20,912 nucleotides of DNA from Pirellulaceae bacterium (GTDB taxonomy: Bacteria; Planctomycetota; Planctomycetia; Pirellulales; Pirellulaceae). Made by a program: the position numbers and the translations under genes. The notes beneath the pieces were generated by a model. It worked only from the letters and a program-made list of their open reading frames with translations. It made no database searches and had not been told where the DNA came from. Of the stretch, positions 8,462 to 15,741 are shown piece by piece; positions within the stretch are counted from its first letter, which is position 1; each line of letters starts with the position of its first letter. The stretch is taken from positions 1 through 20,912 of the forward strand of contig JABDKS010001008.1 of assembly GCA_013002105.1 (NCBI GenBank), written 5' to 3'.

Positions 8462-9058
8462 TCAGGACAACAACAAACTGTCGCCACCGGTCGCCTCGCC
8501 TTCTTCCCATTCGCGGCGGACTTCACGGAGACCGTACGCACAAAGTTCAAAGTGCTCACTCAGGCGATTAAGCAATTCACCCGATGGCCGATCCTCGCCC
8601 GCTTCGATTTCAGCGGCGATCGCGTACGCCCGCTTGCCTTGCTGGCAATAATCCAAAAACCCATCGCAGGTCGTCGTGGGTTTCATTCGCCGCAAACTTT
8701 CGGGATACATGCCCGACCAAAACAGGGTGAAATCCCCGATGTGTCGATGGACTTCGCGGCGAGCCAAACCGATGCGTTTTTCGGCTTCGTACAGCATCTG
8801 AAAGACCTCCGTCGCAGGACGCCCGTTGTTGCGTCGTACACGATGGAGCGACTCGACTCGAACAAAACGAAACATCATGTCGCTGACGTAGTCGACCATC
8901 TGGACATCCGCCACACCGAGTTTGGAGTGGAAGATAAACTCGGACAGTCCACTGAAGAACCGTTCGATCGTCGACACGTTCTCATCGGACGTGGACGGGT
9001 TGGACGAATTTTTTTCGGACGGTTTTTTCCCGTCGTCGCCTCGTGGCTCAGGTTCCAT
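8462..9058 (-). CDS. Hypothetical helical protein, 198 residues
   Basis: No family recognised. The first 30 residues are hydrophilic and low-complexity (Glu/Lys/Ser/Pro/Asp). The rest looks all-helical, with many Arg/Glu pairs: VDYVSDMMFRFVRVESLHRV (55-74), EVFQMLYEAEKRIGLARREV (84-103), FLDYCQQGKRAYAIAAEIEA (134-153) and SEHFELCAYGLREVRREWEE (167-186). No signal peptide or membrane segment is present. The ATG at 9058 was chosen over a longer in-frame ATG at 9190 because a GGAG Shine-Dalgarno lies 7 nt upstream (rc of 9066-9069) and the extra 44 residues look non-native. It is apparently monocistronic. The residue pattern and clear ribosome-binding site support a real gene, but no function can be proposed. 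Confidence 0.72.
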   Translation of the reverse strand: MEPEPRGDDGKKPSEKNSSNPSTSDENVSTIERFFSGLSEFIFHSKLGVADVQMVDYVSDMMFRFVRVESLHRVRRNNGRPATEVFQMLYEAEKRIGLARREVHRHIGDFTLFWSGMYPESLRRMKPTTTCDGFLDYCQQGKRAYAIAAEIEAGEDRPSGELLNRLSEHFELCAYGLREVRREWEEGEATGGDSLLLS

Positions 9059-9358
9059 CTTTTTTCTCCGCGTTGCTCTCCGCATTTCTGCTTGGCGATC
9101 GTAAATCGCACAGACGCAAGACCTGAAAATATCTGTTAGGTAGGTGACATAGATCGTGTCAAGACAAGATTCACATTCTCCTGCCTCCATTATAGTTCAA
9201 CATTCCCACGACAGCGCAGTTCGGCAGGAGAGCAGAATATCACTAAGGTCCGGTAAAAAGCCGCCAAATGCGTGTAAGGACCTACTAGACATTTCGGCGA
9301 TCGACTCTGCTGCGTCGCACCGTCGTCCGCCGCCACGGACAGCGAATTTATCAATTTT
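9059..9358 (-). promoter_or_regulatory. Non-coding gap with a possible promoter for the 198-residue protein
   Basis: About 300 bp lie between the 198-residue gene and the next ORF on the minus strand. A perfect TTGACA is present on the minus strand (rc of 9157-9162), but the hexamers 17-18 nt downstream (CTAACA or TAACAG) are poor -10 matches, so this is only a candidate. The GGAG at 9066-9069 is the ribosome-binding site of the downstream gene. Nothing else is recognised. Confidence 0.2.
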
Positions 9359-9583
9359 TTATTGATCCACCTCCCATTGCGCCCGATCCTGATACGAGAC
9401 CGAATATTCTCGCTCGCGGGGGAACATTGCTTTTGATCGGGCCTGATTTCCAGAAAGAATCAACGATCGGATTCTCTTTGCCCGAGCTGTCCAGTCCTTG
9501 GTATCGAGCACCCATTGGTCGGTAAATTCACGAATGATCTCACGACTGAGTCCGACTTGAATCGACGCACAACGCAACACCAA
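9359..9583 (-). CDS. Doubtful small ORF, 74 residues, in frame after the DUF2283-like gene
   Basis: A short charged ORF with a possible TTG start (rc of 9581-9583) and GTG/TTG alternatives within the next two codons. Its frame is that of the preceding DUF2283-like gene: after that gene's TAG at 9608-9610 there is no further stop until the TAA at 9359-9361. The sequence is hydrophilic and looks protein-like (LSREIIREFTDQWVLDTKDW near 13-32, then basic), with no recognised family. An AT-rich inverted repeat (ATCAAT / ATTGAT, 9350-9366) overlaps its stop codon. It could be a separate small gene, a remnant of a longer protein interrupted by the TAG, or chance. Confidence 0.3.
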   Translation of the reverse strand: MVLRCASIQVGLSREIIREFTDQWVLDTKDWTARAKRIRSLILSGNQARSKAMFPREREYSVSYQDRAQWEVDQ

Positions 9584-9607
9584 CGTTCGCCCCGCTTTGA
9601 CGCCAAC

Positions 9608-9922
9608 CTACTCCTCTTCGTCTGAATCCATTTCATCCAACTCATCATCATCGAACTCCTCTTCGTCATCCAGTTCAATTTCATCCGCTTGCTCGTCATC
9701 CGCCATCGAATACAGCACTTCGATTCCAATCGGCCGTCCGCCGTGATCGAAATCCAGATTCAGTGACGGTCCCCGGTAATCGTCACCTAGCAACTGATGC
9801 AAACTGATCGTGTTGCCAACGCACCCGGTCGGGTCGGCGCGAGGAAAATCACGCAGTTCAAAGTACGCCGTCGTGCGACTATTGTTGTACACACGCACGC
9901 GAAAATGTTCGGAGTCGGTCAT
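9608..9922 (-). CDS. Small DUF2283-like protein with acidic tail
   Basis: A 104-residue cytoplasmic protein. The segment SLNLDFDHGGRPIGIEVLYS (53-72) resembles the core of DUF2283, a small beta-rich domain of unknown function in which 'DFD.dGR.iGIEvL' is the recurring feature. The N-terminal half (HFRVRVYNNSRTTAYFELRD) is also beta-prone. The last 30 or so residues are almost all Asp/Glu, giving a very acidic tail. The ATG at 9922 was chosen over a TTG one codon upstream. No Shine-Dalgarno is visible. It follows the small TPR gene at 123 bp on the same strand and may be co-transcribed. The DUF2283 assignment is by motif resemblance only. Confidence 0.6.
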   Translation of the reverse strand: MTDSEHFRVRVYNNSRTTAYFELRDFPRADPTGCVGNTISLHQLLGDDYRGPSLNLDFDHGGRPIGIEVLYSMADDEQADEIELDDEEEFDDDELDEMDSDEEE

Positions 9923-10044
9923 CAATCGCGATCACAAAAGAGGAAGTGCAGTCCGAGCGTGAACGAATGCATTACGGCCATAGCATGTTTAGAAATGTTG
10001 TTGTCCATTGCACGCGAGGAAAAGGGGTCACCGTCTACAAAACA

Positions 10045-10491
10045 TCAATCATCATACTCCAATCGCAATTCATCCAGTTGTGACTGGATCTGTTCGTCGG
10101 ACCAAAGAGAATCGGACTCCGCAGTTCGCGCCGCAAGGTGCCGTTGTGCAAACGGATATGCAAGATCCCAATCTTCCGTATCGTACAGCGTCGTCACGAA
10201 AAGCATGAACCATGTGTCCAACTTAAAACACGTTGGATCTTCTTTCAGTGGACAGCCCGCGACAAAGACATCGTCGTCGGTGTCCACAATTGTTTTGAAG
10301 AGAGCGACCGCGTGCGCATTGCGACCAAGCATGTGCAGCGTATTGGCCAGATTGTATCGTGCCGCCACGCAGTCAGGTGTCGCTGCAAACGCGCGTTCTA
10401 GGACCAACAACGCCTCGCCGTACTTGCGTGCTTCGTGCAAGGCGACGCCGCGGGTGATCAATTCATCGTGTTGGTCAGCTTGGTTCATCAT
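10045..10491 (-). CDS. Small TPR-repeat protein, 148 residues
   Basis: A cytoplasmic protein with about two TPR units: LITRGVALHEARKYGEALLV (about 11-30) and AARYNLANTLHMLGRNAHAV (about 44-63), with the usual small/Gly/Ala/Pro spacing. A third helical region holds WFMLFVTTLYDTEDWDLAYP, and the tail is acidic. The double ATG at 10491/10488 was chosen. The frame stays open to 10710, but that extension overlaps the upstream gene and looks non-native. TATATC lies 7 nt before the first ATG, so a leaderless transcript is conceivable but unproven. TPR domains mediate protein contacts; the partner is unknown. It lies 37 bp downstream of the 121-residue gene on the same strand. Confidence 0.65.
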   Translation of the reverse strand: MMNQADQHDELITRGVALHEARKYGEALLVLERAFAATPDCVAARYNLANTLHMLGRNAHAVALFKTIVDTDDDVFVAGCPLKEDPTCFKLDTWFMLFVTTLYDTEDWDLAYPFAQRHLAARTAESDSLWSDEQIQSQLDELRLEYDD

Positions 10492-10528
10492 TGCAATCGA
10501 TATAATTCGGGGCCGCGGATGCGCGCTT

Positions 10529-10894
10529 TCACAGTACAGCAATCCCGTACATACGGTTGCTAACGCGAGCCCGTACAAAACACGCGACTGCAGATCGTGC
10601 GTCTTCGTAGACTCGTACCGCAGCATCATCTGACGGTTGATGGTCAAAAAAATCGATATTCGCAACGACAAACCTTTCGTCGGAGATCCGGCGAATCTGC
10701 TCGCCAACATAGACGGGTGGATCCCCAGGCAACATCACTGCGTGACTAGGAAACCAACCTCGCTCGACCAAATCGGACAACACGACCGCGCAAATCTCAT
10801 CACGTGTGATGGAATCAATCGGCGGGGAGAAATAGTGACCGTCGAAGAATCCGATCACAAATCTCGAAACAATCTGTTGACGCTCGTTATCCAC
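10529..10894 (-). CDS. Hypothetical protein, 121 residues
   Basis: No family recognised. It is a mixed alpha/beta soluble protein without signal peptide or membrane segment. Notable stretches are VIGFFDGHYFSPPID (13-27), SDLVERGWFPSHAVMLPGDP (40-59) and ISDERFVVANIDFFDH (70-85). The start appears to be GTG (rc of 10892-10894); an in-frame TAG four codons upstream rules out a longer form, and no ATG occurs before residue 54. The small TPR gene follows at 37 bp, which suggests an operon. The composition looks like a real protein, but with no homology visible by eye the call is moderate. Confidence 0.55.
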   Translation of the reverse strand: MDNERQQIVSRFVIGFFDGHYFSPPIDSITRDEICAVVLSDLVERGWFPSHAVMLPGDPPVYVGEQIRRISDERFVVANIDFFDHQPSDDAAVRVYEDARSAVACFVRARVSNRMYGIAVL

Positions 10895-11062
10895 TGAACA
10901 TAGCTACGTTGATCCAAGCGAGCGTGTACGAACGATGGTCGATTCGTATCGAATCTGATGCCGCAACCATGGCAACCCGCTCACAGTCCATCTGGTCTGA
11001 TCCTCACTAGTGGGTAGAACAATTGCCAACGCGACGTTGGTTCGTGCGCGGTTGGGTGGTTC

Positions 11063-11098
11063 GTGCTCGGGAATTTGTGCTCGGAAATTTGTGCTCGG
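11063..11098. repeat. 14-bp tandem repeat, 2.6 copies
   Basis: The unit GTGCTCGG(G/A)AATTT occurs at 11063-11076 and 11077-11090, and its first 8 bases recur at 11091-11098. It lies in the divergent gap. The two full copies differ at one position. Confidence 0.85.
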
Positions 11099-11186
11099 TA
11101 GTAGTCATCATCGCCTATCGTGTGGACAGCATTTGCCAAATTGCAACCTTGGTAGCGAACACCCAACACGCCGAATCCGATTCTCT

Positions 11187-11192
11187 ATTATA
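11187..11192 (-). promoter_or_regulatory. Possible -10 box for the minus-strand small-gene cluster
   Basis: A perfect TATAAT on the minus strand, about 290 nt upstream of the GTG start at 10894. No acceptable -35 hexamer is found 16-18 nt upstream, so this may be chance. Confidence 0.18.
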
Positions 11193-11350
11193 CGCTTCCT
11201 TTTCGGTGCACTTGGACCGACGACCGACTATCGTGCGAACCGCAATATGACGATACATTTTGCCACCAGCTTGACGATCAGTGTACCGATCGTCGTTTGG
11301 GCGCGTTGAATTCGCAATCAACCTGAACCTACTGAGCTCAATGAAAATCG

Positions 11351-11356
11351 AGGGAG
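11351..11356 (+). promoter_or_regulatory. Ribosome-binding site deciding a GTG start
   Basis: AGGGAG lies 9 nt before the GTG at 11366. It supports the non-ATG start of the methyltransferase gene. Confidence 0.65.
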
Positions 11357-11365
11357 AATCGCTGA

Positions 11366-12139
11366 GTGTCCGATTGGTATGACCATCCACAATATTTCGA
11401 CATGGTGTTTCGCGACGAAACGGCCATGGAAGTCGATTTTTTTGAAGAAGCTTTCAATCGATTTGCAACCGGAGACGTTCGACGAGTTTTAGAACCGGGT
11501 TGTGGCAGCGGTCGATTGGTCGTCGCCATGGCCGAGCGAGGCTACGACGTCACCGGGCTCGACCTGAGCCAACCGATGCTCCAGTACCTGCGTCGGCGAC
11601 TCAAGCGGCGTGGTCTGAATGCCGCGACCGTATTGGGCGATATGACAGAAATGCAATTCGACCGCAAATTCGATGCGGCTTTCTGCACCTTCAATACGTT
11701 CCGGCACTTGATGAGCGACGCCGACGCGATCAAACATCTGCGCTGTGTTGCAGAACACTTGCGCAAAGGCGGTCTTTACATCCTCGGATTCCATTGCATC
11801 CCACTGGACGCTGACGAAGACTGCATCGAAAGATGGAAGGCTTCATCAGGCGGAACCAAAGTCAGCGCAACATTGCGAGTTCTCGATTTTGATCGCGCGT
11901 CGCGTCAAGAAGTTTTGCGGGTTTCGATCAAAGCGACCAAGCGGAACGGAAAGATCGAGCGAATACGGACCGACTTTCCGCTGCGATTGTACACGCACGA
12001 TCAAGCCGAAGCATTGTTGAATCAAGTCGCCGACCAATTTGAAATCGCCAGTCTTTACGATTTTGGTTACGACATACACTGGCCGGTGGAATTAGACGAA
12101 GACCTCGCCGACGCGGTCTTCGTGCTACGACGGATCTAA
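11366..12139 (+). CDS. Class I SAM-dependent methyltransferase
   Basis: A 257-residue soluble protein with a Rossmann-like SAM-binding domain. Motif I is VLEPGCGSGRL at 41-51, the acidic end of strand 2 is GLDLSQPML at 64-72, and strand 3 is GDMTEM at 91-96. FDAAFCTFNTFRHL at 102-115 corresponds to the motif IV region. The C-terminal third (about 160-257, RVLDFDRASRQEVLR and later FPLRLYTHDQAEALL) matches the beta-rich cap seen in many small-molecule methyltransferases of the Methyltransf_25 type. The methyl acceptor cannot be predicted. The start is GTG, backed by the AGGGAG site 9 nt upstream. Its stop overlaps the convergent cmk stop by 4 nt (CTAA), so the two transcripts are antisense at their ends. 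Confidence 0.87.
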   Translation: MSDWYDHPQYFDMVFRDETAMEVDFFEEAFNRFATGDVRRVLEPGCGSGRLVVAMAERGYDVTGLDLSQPMLQYLRRRLKRRGLNAATVLGDMTEMQFDRKFDAAFCTFNTFRHLMSDADAIKHLRCVAEHLRKGGLYILGFHCIPLDADEDCIERWKASSGGTKVSATLRVLDFDRASRQEVLRVSIKATKRNGKIERIRTDFPLRLYTHDQAEALLNQVADQFEIASLYDFGYDIHWPVELDEDLADAVFVLRRI

Positions 12140-12849
12140 CCGCGCGGAGTATTCTGCGGAACTCCACTGGGCGTATCGTGCCGCGTGCTATCGCGAGTTT
12201 TTCCCAAACACTGCTCCACGATTTCCAACACCCTTTGCAGCACCTCGTCGGGCGTCATCGAATCACTTTGCACCACGACCGCATCACTGGCCGCCCGCAA
12301 TCGGCCCACATCACGCATCCGGTCTTCCAAGTCCCGCTGGTTTTGTGCCGTCAGGATTTCTTCGATCGTCATCGTTTTGCCCACATCCGCCAATTGTTGT
12401 TGACGACGACGTGCGCGTTCTTCGGGTGACGCTGTCAAGAAAACTTTGCAGGTCGCATTGGGAAACACTTCCGTCCCCTGATCTCGACCTTCGGTGACAA
12501 TGTCGCGTCCATCCGCGATACGACGTTGCTGCGCCGAGAGTTGCTCGCGAACGATCGGTATGTCCGCCAAATAGCGAATCGCACCAGTCACTTCTGGTCC
12601 GCGAATCTCCTGCGAAACATCTTCATCATCCAAATATATCTTGTCATCTTCCCAACGCAGATTCACGGACGCAGCGTAGGCAGCCAGCCTGTCGGCGTCG
12701 GACAGATCGATTTTGTGACGCAGCGCACCGAGCGTAACGGCGCGATACATGGCACCGGTATCCAAAAACTCAAACCCAAGTCGATCCGCGACTTGGTGCG
12801 CAATGCTGCTCTTGCCTGCTCCGGCCGGTCCGTCAATGGTCACTATCAA
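12136..12849 (-). CDS. cmk: Cytidylate kinase
   Basis: A 237-residue CMP/dCMP kinase that transfers phosphate from ATP to (d)CMP in pyrimidine nucleotide supply. The P-loop GPAGAGKS is at 7-14. FLDTGAMYRAVT at 28-39 is the nucleotide-binding signature, with EIRGPEV (81-87) in the CMP-binding region. EGRDQGTEVFPNA (120-132) and the Arg-rich lid (ERARRRQQQL, 144-153) are also as in known Cmk. The last 20 residues form a non-conserved polar tail. The start is TTG (rc of 12847-12849), since an upstream in-frame TAG excludes an ATG; GGAG 8 nt upstream supports it. The transglutaminase gene lies 135 bp upstream on the same strand. Confidence 0.95.
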   Translation of the reverse strand: MIVTIDGPAGAGKSSIAHQVADRLGFEFLDTGAMYRAVTLGALRHKIDLSDADRLAAYAASVNLRWEDDKIYLDDEDVSQEIRGPEVTGAIRYLADIPIVREQLSAQQRRIADGRDIVTEGRDQGTEVFPNATCKVFLTASPEERARRRQQQLADVGKTMTIEEILTAQNQRDLEDRMRDVGRLRAASDAVVVQSDSMTPDEVLQRVLEIVEQCLGKTRDSTRHDTPSGVPQNTPRG

Positions 12850-12857
12850 GTTGGATA

Positions 12858-12861
12858 CTCC
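12858..12861 (-). promoter_or_regulatory. Ribosome-binding site deciding the cmk TTG start
   Basis: GGAG on the minus strand, 8 nt before the TTG, the only possible start that keeps the complete beta-1/P-loop of Cmk. Confidence 0.65.
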
Positions 12862-12863
12862 AT

Positions 12864-12895
12864 GCTACTTTCGAGTGGCGCTACTTTCGAGTGGC
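12864..12895. repeat. Perfect 16-bp tandem duplication upstream of cmk
   Basis: GCTACTTTCGAGTGGC occurs at 12864-12879 and again immediately at 12880-12895 with no mismatch. It lies 15 bp upstream of the cmk start, just before its ribosome-binding site, in the 135-bp gap behind the transglutaminase gene. Confidence 0.9.
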
Positions 12896-12984
12896 TGGTT
12901 CGGTCGGATCGGTTGCAGGTTTGACTCCGCGGCGGATCAAGACTGGTTTCTCATCAATTTTGAATCAACCGCTTTGCCGTTGGA

Positions 12985-15741
12985 TCATGATTCGACGCTC
13001 GAACGAAAACTGATCCCGTTGGCAACCATGTCATCCATCCGACGCTGCAACTGCTTCAAAGTCTGCCCTATCACCTGCGACGCAACTGCCTCAGGATCGT
13101 CGTCCCTATGGTCGTCTGTGCAGGCCGTCGCATTGCCGATCACACCGTATCGCTGACGACAAAACTCACGGGTCAGAATCTGCACGCACGCGGCTACTTT
13201 GTCCACTTGGTGCTGTTGGCACAGAGCGGCCGTTTCGTTGGCAAATTCAGTTGGCGTTTGCTGTTGCTGACGGACTAAACCGACTCGTGACAGTTCTGCC
13301 AAGGTATCAGCGTAAAACGAGATTCCTGGTTTGTCAGGGGCAAGTATCCGTTTTCGGGAGAATTGCCATCGAAACCATCGTGTCAGAGGCAACCTAACGA
13401 GTCCAAGCAGCGCGATCGCTAACAACACACCCCAAATCGCGCCCCTCCAAGAGAACAACTCCGGTCCCGCAAGCGCACCGCCGCGTAGGTTACCCGAACG
13501 AATCTCGCTGATTCGCTGCTGAATCCAATTCGCCATCGCACTGACCGGACTGGTATCGGGCGAGCCAACCCTGACGCGATCTTGGCGTTTCGAATCCATG
13601 CCGACAACGTATTTCTCCCACAGATTCTCTGCCAAATTCATCACTTGATCGACGCCCCCCGCGGCCGCGTTCGCGTTGCGTGCCTCGCCCGGCGTCGGAT
13701 CCAACCGCAACCAATACTGGTTACTGGGTGTCTGACCGTAAACTTGCTGACCAGGATCCAACTGGTCGCTATCGACCAACGCCTCGACCCATGCATGAGC
13801 GTGAGATTGGCGTGCAACAAAGTATTCCCCCAGGTCATTGAATTCTTCGGTGTGATAACCCACCACCAAACGACAGGGAATATTGACGCTGCGCAACATC
13901 ATCGCCAGCGCCGATGCAAAGTATTGACAATGACCGCGGCGGTCGCGTGCCACAAATTGCTCGATCGGATCGACCCCTTCCTGACTCTCGGCGTTCAAGT
14001 TCAGCGTGTATTCATAACCACCGGCGATTGCCAAATGTCGCTCCATCGCTTGCGCGATCGTGACGACCGTCCGGCGTTCTGGCGGGATGGACGCGACGAT
14101 GTCACGAGCCAATTGATTGATCGTCGGCATCGATGATGCATCAAATCGCGTTAGTTGTCCCAGGTAGCTGTTGTTGCGGTATCGACGTGACCGCGACGTG
14201 GCCGACCGATCATTCCATTCGGGAATGCTGCCATCTCGCAAATACTCAGTAACGATGTAGCCGTCGGCCGATCGACCATTTTGCAGCGTGCCAGAAATCA
14301 TGCGTCCACGCGCACTGACGCGTGTCAGCAAACTACTTTGCACGCCGCCACGAAATGCATTGGTGCCAAACTGATACTCGATGCTGGGGTAGGACATCAT
14401 CCCATCGTCTTTTCGCGACAGGGTCCATCGATCGACAGCATGTACAACGCCGGTGGACGAACCGGCGCGGTGGTAGGGAGCTATCGCAAAGAGCGATCGT
14501 TGTCGCATTGCGTTACACGTGATCTCCACATCCACGGTCTCAAATAGACTCCGATCGCGTACTCGCGATGGAATGTACTCCATCGGTAACTCTTGGTTTC
14601 CACTGATCGGTCCACTCGCAATGGCCGTCCAAACCGCCGAGGGATTCGTACGCCCAAAGTCGGCTTCATACTGCTCCAAAACTCGGCCACGCAAATACAT
14701 TCCGCCGGGCGCAGAATACGGTTCGCCCGTCTTTCGATTGGTTAACTTGATGCGCAATGCCGTTAGCGAACTCTCCAGCATTTGTCCAAATTGTTCCAGG
14801 CGTACTTGATCATCAAACCCGACCAATGCGGATCCTCGACTACTCAGTCGCGCCGCGTCAGTCGTTCGTGGCAGAGCGTAAAAGAAAATTACCGTCACAA
14901 CCAAAACGCCGGGTGTGAGCGCGATGATTGCAAAGCGTTGCAAGCGACCGGTCGCCGCCGCGAGCGAAAAGATCGACTCACGCGACCACGAAGCAATCGG
15001 GAGCAGCGTCGGAGACGCTTCGCCGATCGGTCGAAACATCCAATGCCGACGCAGCCGATCGGTCCAAGAATCATCACCGTTGATCGTTGGCTGCCCAGCC
15101 GCAACCGGCGGGCGCGATGGTCGCTTGGAACTGCGATCGCCGATCGCACTGGTTTCAATCACACGTGTCTCAATTCCTTCGCTCGCCGCAACCGAACTCA
15201 TCAAACTGAGGGCCCAGGCACCAAAGAATCCGATGGGGATCAATAGCAGCCCAAACGTAATGGCATCATTGAAAACCGCGCCAACGACCAGTTGAAGCAA
15301 ACAAAACACGCCCAGTTGTTCAAAAATCCGCGGCGTCTTTCGCTGCAACATCAAGATGGCTTGCACCAACACCAACAACATCGCAACGGCCACCATCTGT
15401 TGGCTGCCGTTGGTGTGTAATTCCCAAAAATCGCTGACGCAATAGACCGCCGCTGCACCCATCGCGATGTACGCACCGATCGGCGGCAACGAAAAGAACT
15501 TCAACCGATCGACAAAGACGAATCCAAACACCGCAAAGAAAATCGCGATCACAGGAATCATCTCCGTGCCCGGTCCCGACGCCAGCACGAGCCCGCCAAG
15601 ACATGAGAGCATGGCGAACGATAGCTGCAGCCAGCATTCGGCTCGGTTGATCGTGGTCCGCCCAGTGCGACGCGACCCGGACCCAGTATCGACCAGGGCA
15701 TCAGTCCGGTGCTGCGTGACGGCATCATTGGCTCCCGTCAT
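12985..15741 (-). CDS. TgpA-type membrane transglutaminase-like protein
   Basis: A 918-residue inner-membrane protein. The N-terminal part (about 35-185 and 268-290) holds several hydrophobic segments, as in the TgpA N-terminal domain (DUF3488), interrupted by a polar stretch at about 186-265. An extracytoplasmic region carries the transglutaminase core at about 540-690. C605 is in GHCQYFASALAMMLRSVNIP, H649 in HAHAWVEA, and D681 in YWLRLDPTPGE, so the Cys-His-Asp triad is complete. A further membrane segment lies at about 769-785, and a cytoplasmic tail (790-918) resembles DUF4129. The family is thought to act as membrane-anchored transglutaminases or proteases in the cell envelope. Its ATG overlaps the stop of the DUF58 gene as ATGA, so the two are translationally coupled. 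Confidence 0.9.
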   Translation of the reverse strand: MTGANDAVTQHRTDALVDTGSGSRRTGRTTINRAECWLQLSFAMLSCLGGLVLASGPGTEMIPVIAIFFAVFGFVFVDRLKFFSLPPIGAYIAMGAAAVYCVSDFWELHTNGSQQMVAVAMLLVLVQAILMLQRKTPRIFEQLGVFCLLQLVVGAVFNDAITFGLLLIPIGFFGAWALSLMSSVAASEGIETRVIETSAIGDRSSKRPSRPPVAAGQPTINGDDSWTDRLRRHWMFRPIGEASPTLLPIASWSRESIFSLAAATGRLQRFAIIALTPGVLVVTVIFFYALPRTTDAARLSSRGSALVGFDDQVRLEQFGQMLESSLTALRIKLTNRKTGEPYSAPGGMYLRGRVLEQYEADFGRTNPSAVWTAIASGPISGNQELPMEYIPSRVRDRSLFETVDVEITCNAMRQRSLFAIAPYHRAGSSTGVVHAVDRWTLSRKDDGMMSYPSIEYQFGTNAFRGGVQSSLLTRVSARGRMISGTLQNGRSADGYIVTEYLRDGSIPEWNDRSATSRSRRYRNNSYLGQLTRFDASSMPTINQLARDIVASIPPERRTVVTIAQAMERHLAIAGGYEYTLNLNAESQEGVDPIEQFVARDRRGHCQYFASALAMMLRSVNIPCRLVVGYHTEEFNDLGEYFVARQSHAHAWVEALVDSDQLDPGQQVYGQTPSNQYWLRLDPTPGEARNANAAAGGVDQVMNLAENLWEKYVVGMDSKRQDRVRVGSPDTSPVSAMANWIQQRISEIRSGNLRGGALAGPELFSWRGAIWGVLLAIALLGLVRLPLTRWFRWQFSRKRILAPDKPGISFYADTLAELSRVGLVRQQQQTPTEFANETAALCQQHQVDKVAACVQILTREFCRQRYGVIGNATACTDDHRDDDPEAVASQVIGQTLKQLQRRMDDMVANGISFRSSVES

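Larger units (their letters stand above)
10895..11365. other. Divergent intergenic region, 471 bp
   Basis: Lies between the minus-strand small-protein cluster and the plus-strand methyltransferase gene. It holds a 14-bp tandem repeat (11063-11098), a perfect minus-strand TATAAT at 11187-11192, and the methyltransferase ribosome-binding site at 11351-11356. Short ORFs on both strands overlap each other and show no protein features. Confidence 0.5.

Noticed and set aside
9059..9190. N-terminal extension of the 198-residue protein to an upstream ATG
   Set aside because: The inner ATG has a GGAG ribosome-binding site at the right distance; the extension is Cys/Arg-rich and unlike the rest of the protein.
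10492..10710. N-terminal extension of the TPR protein
   Set aside because: It would overlap the 121-residue gene by 182 bp; the TPR fold begins just after the inner ATG pair.
10981..11390. Small ORFs on both strands in the gap before the methyltransferase
   Set aside because: Mutually overlapping, carry the tandem repeat in coding frame, no ribosome-binding site or family resemblance.
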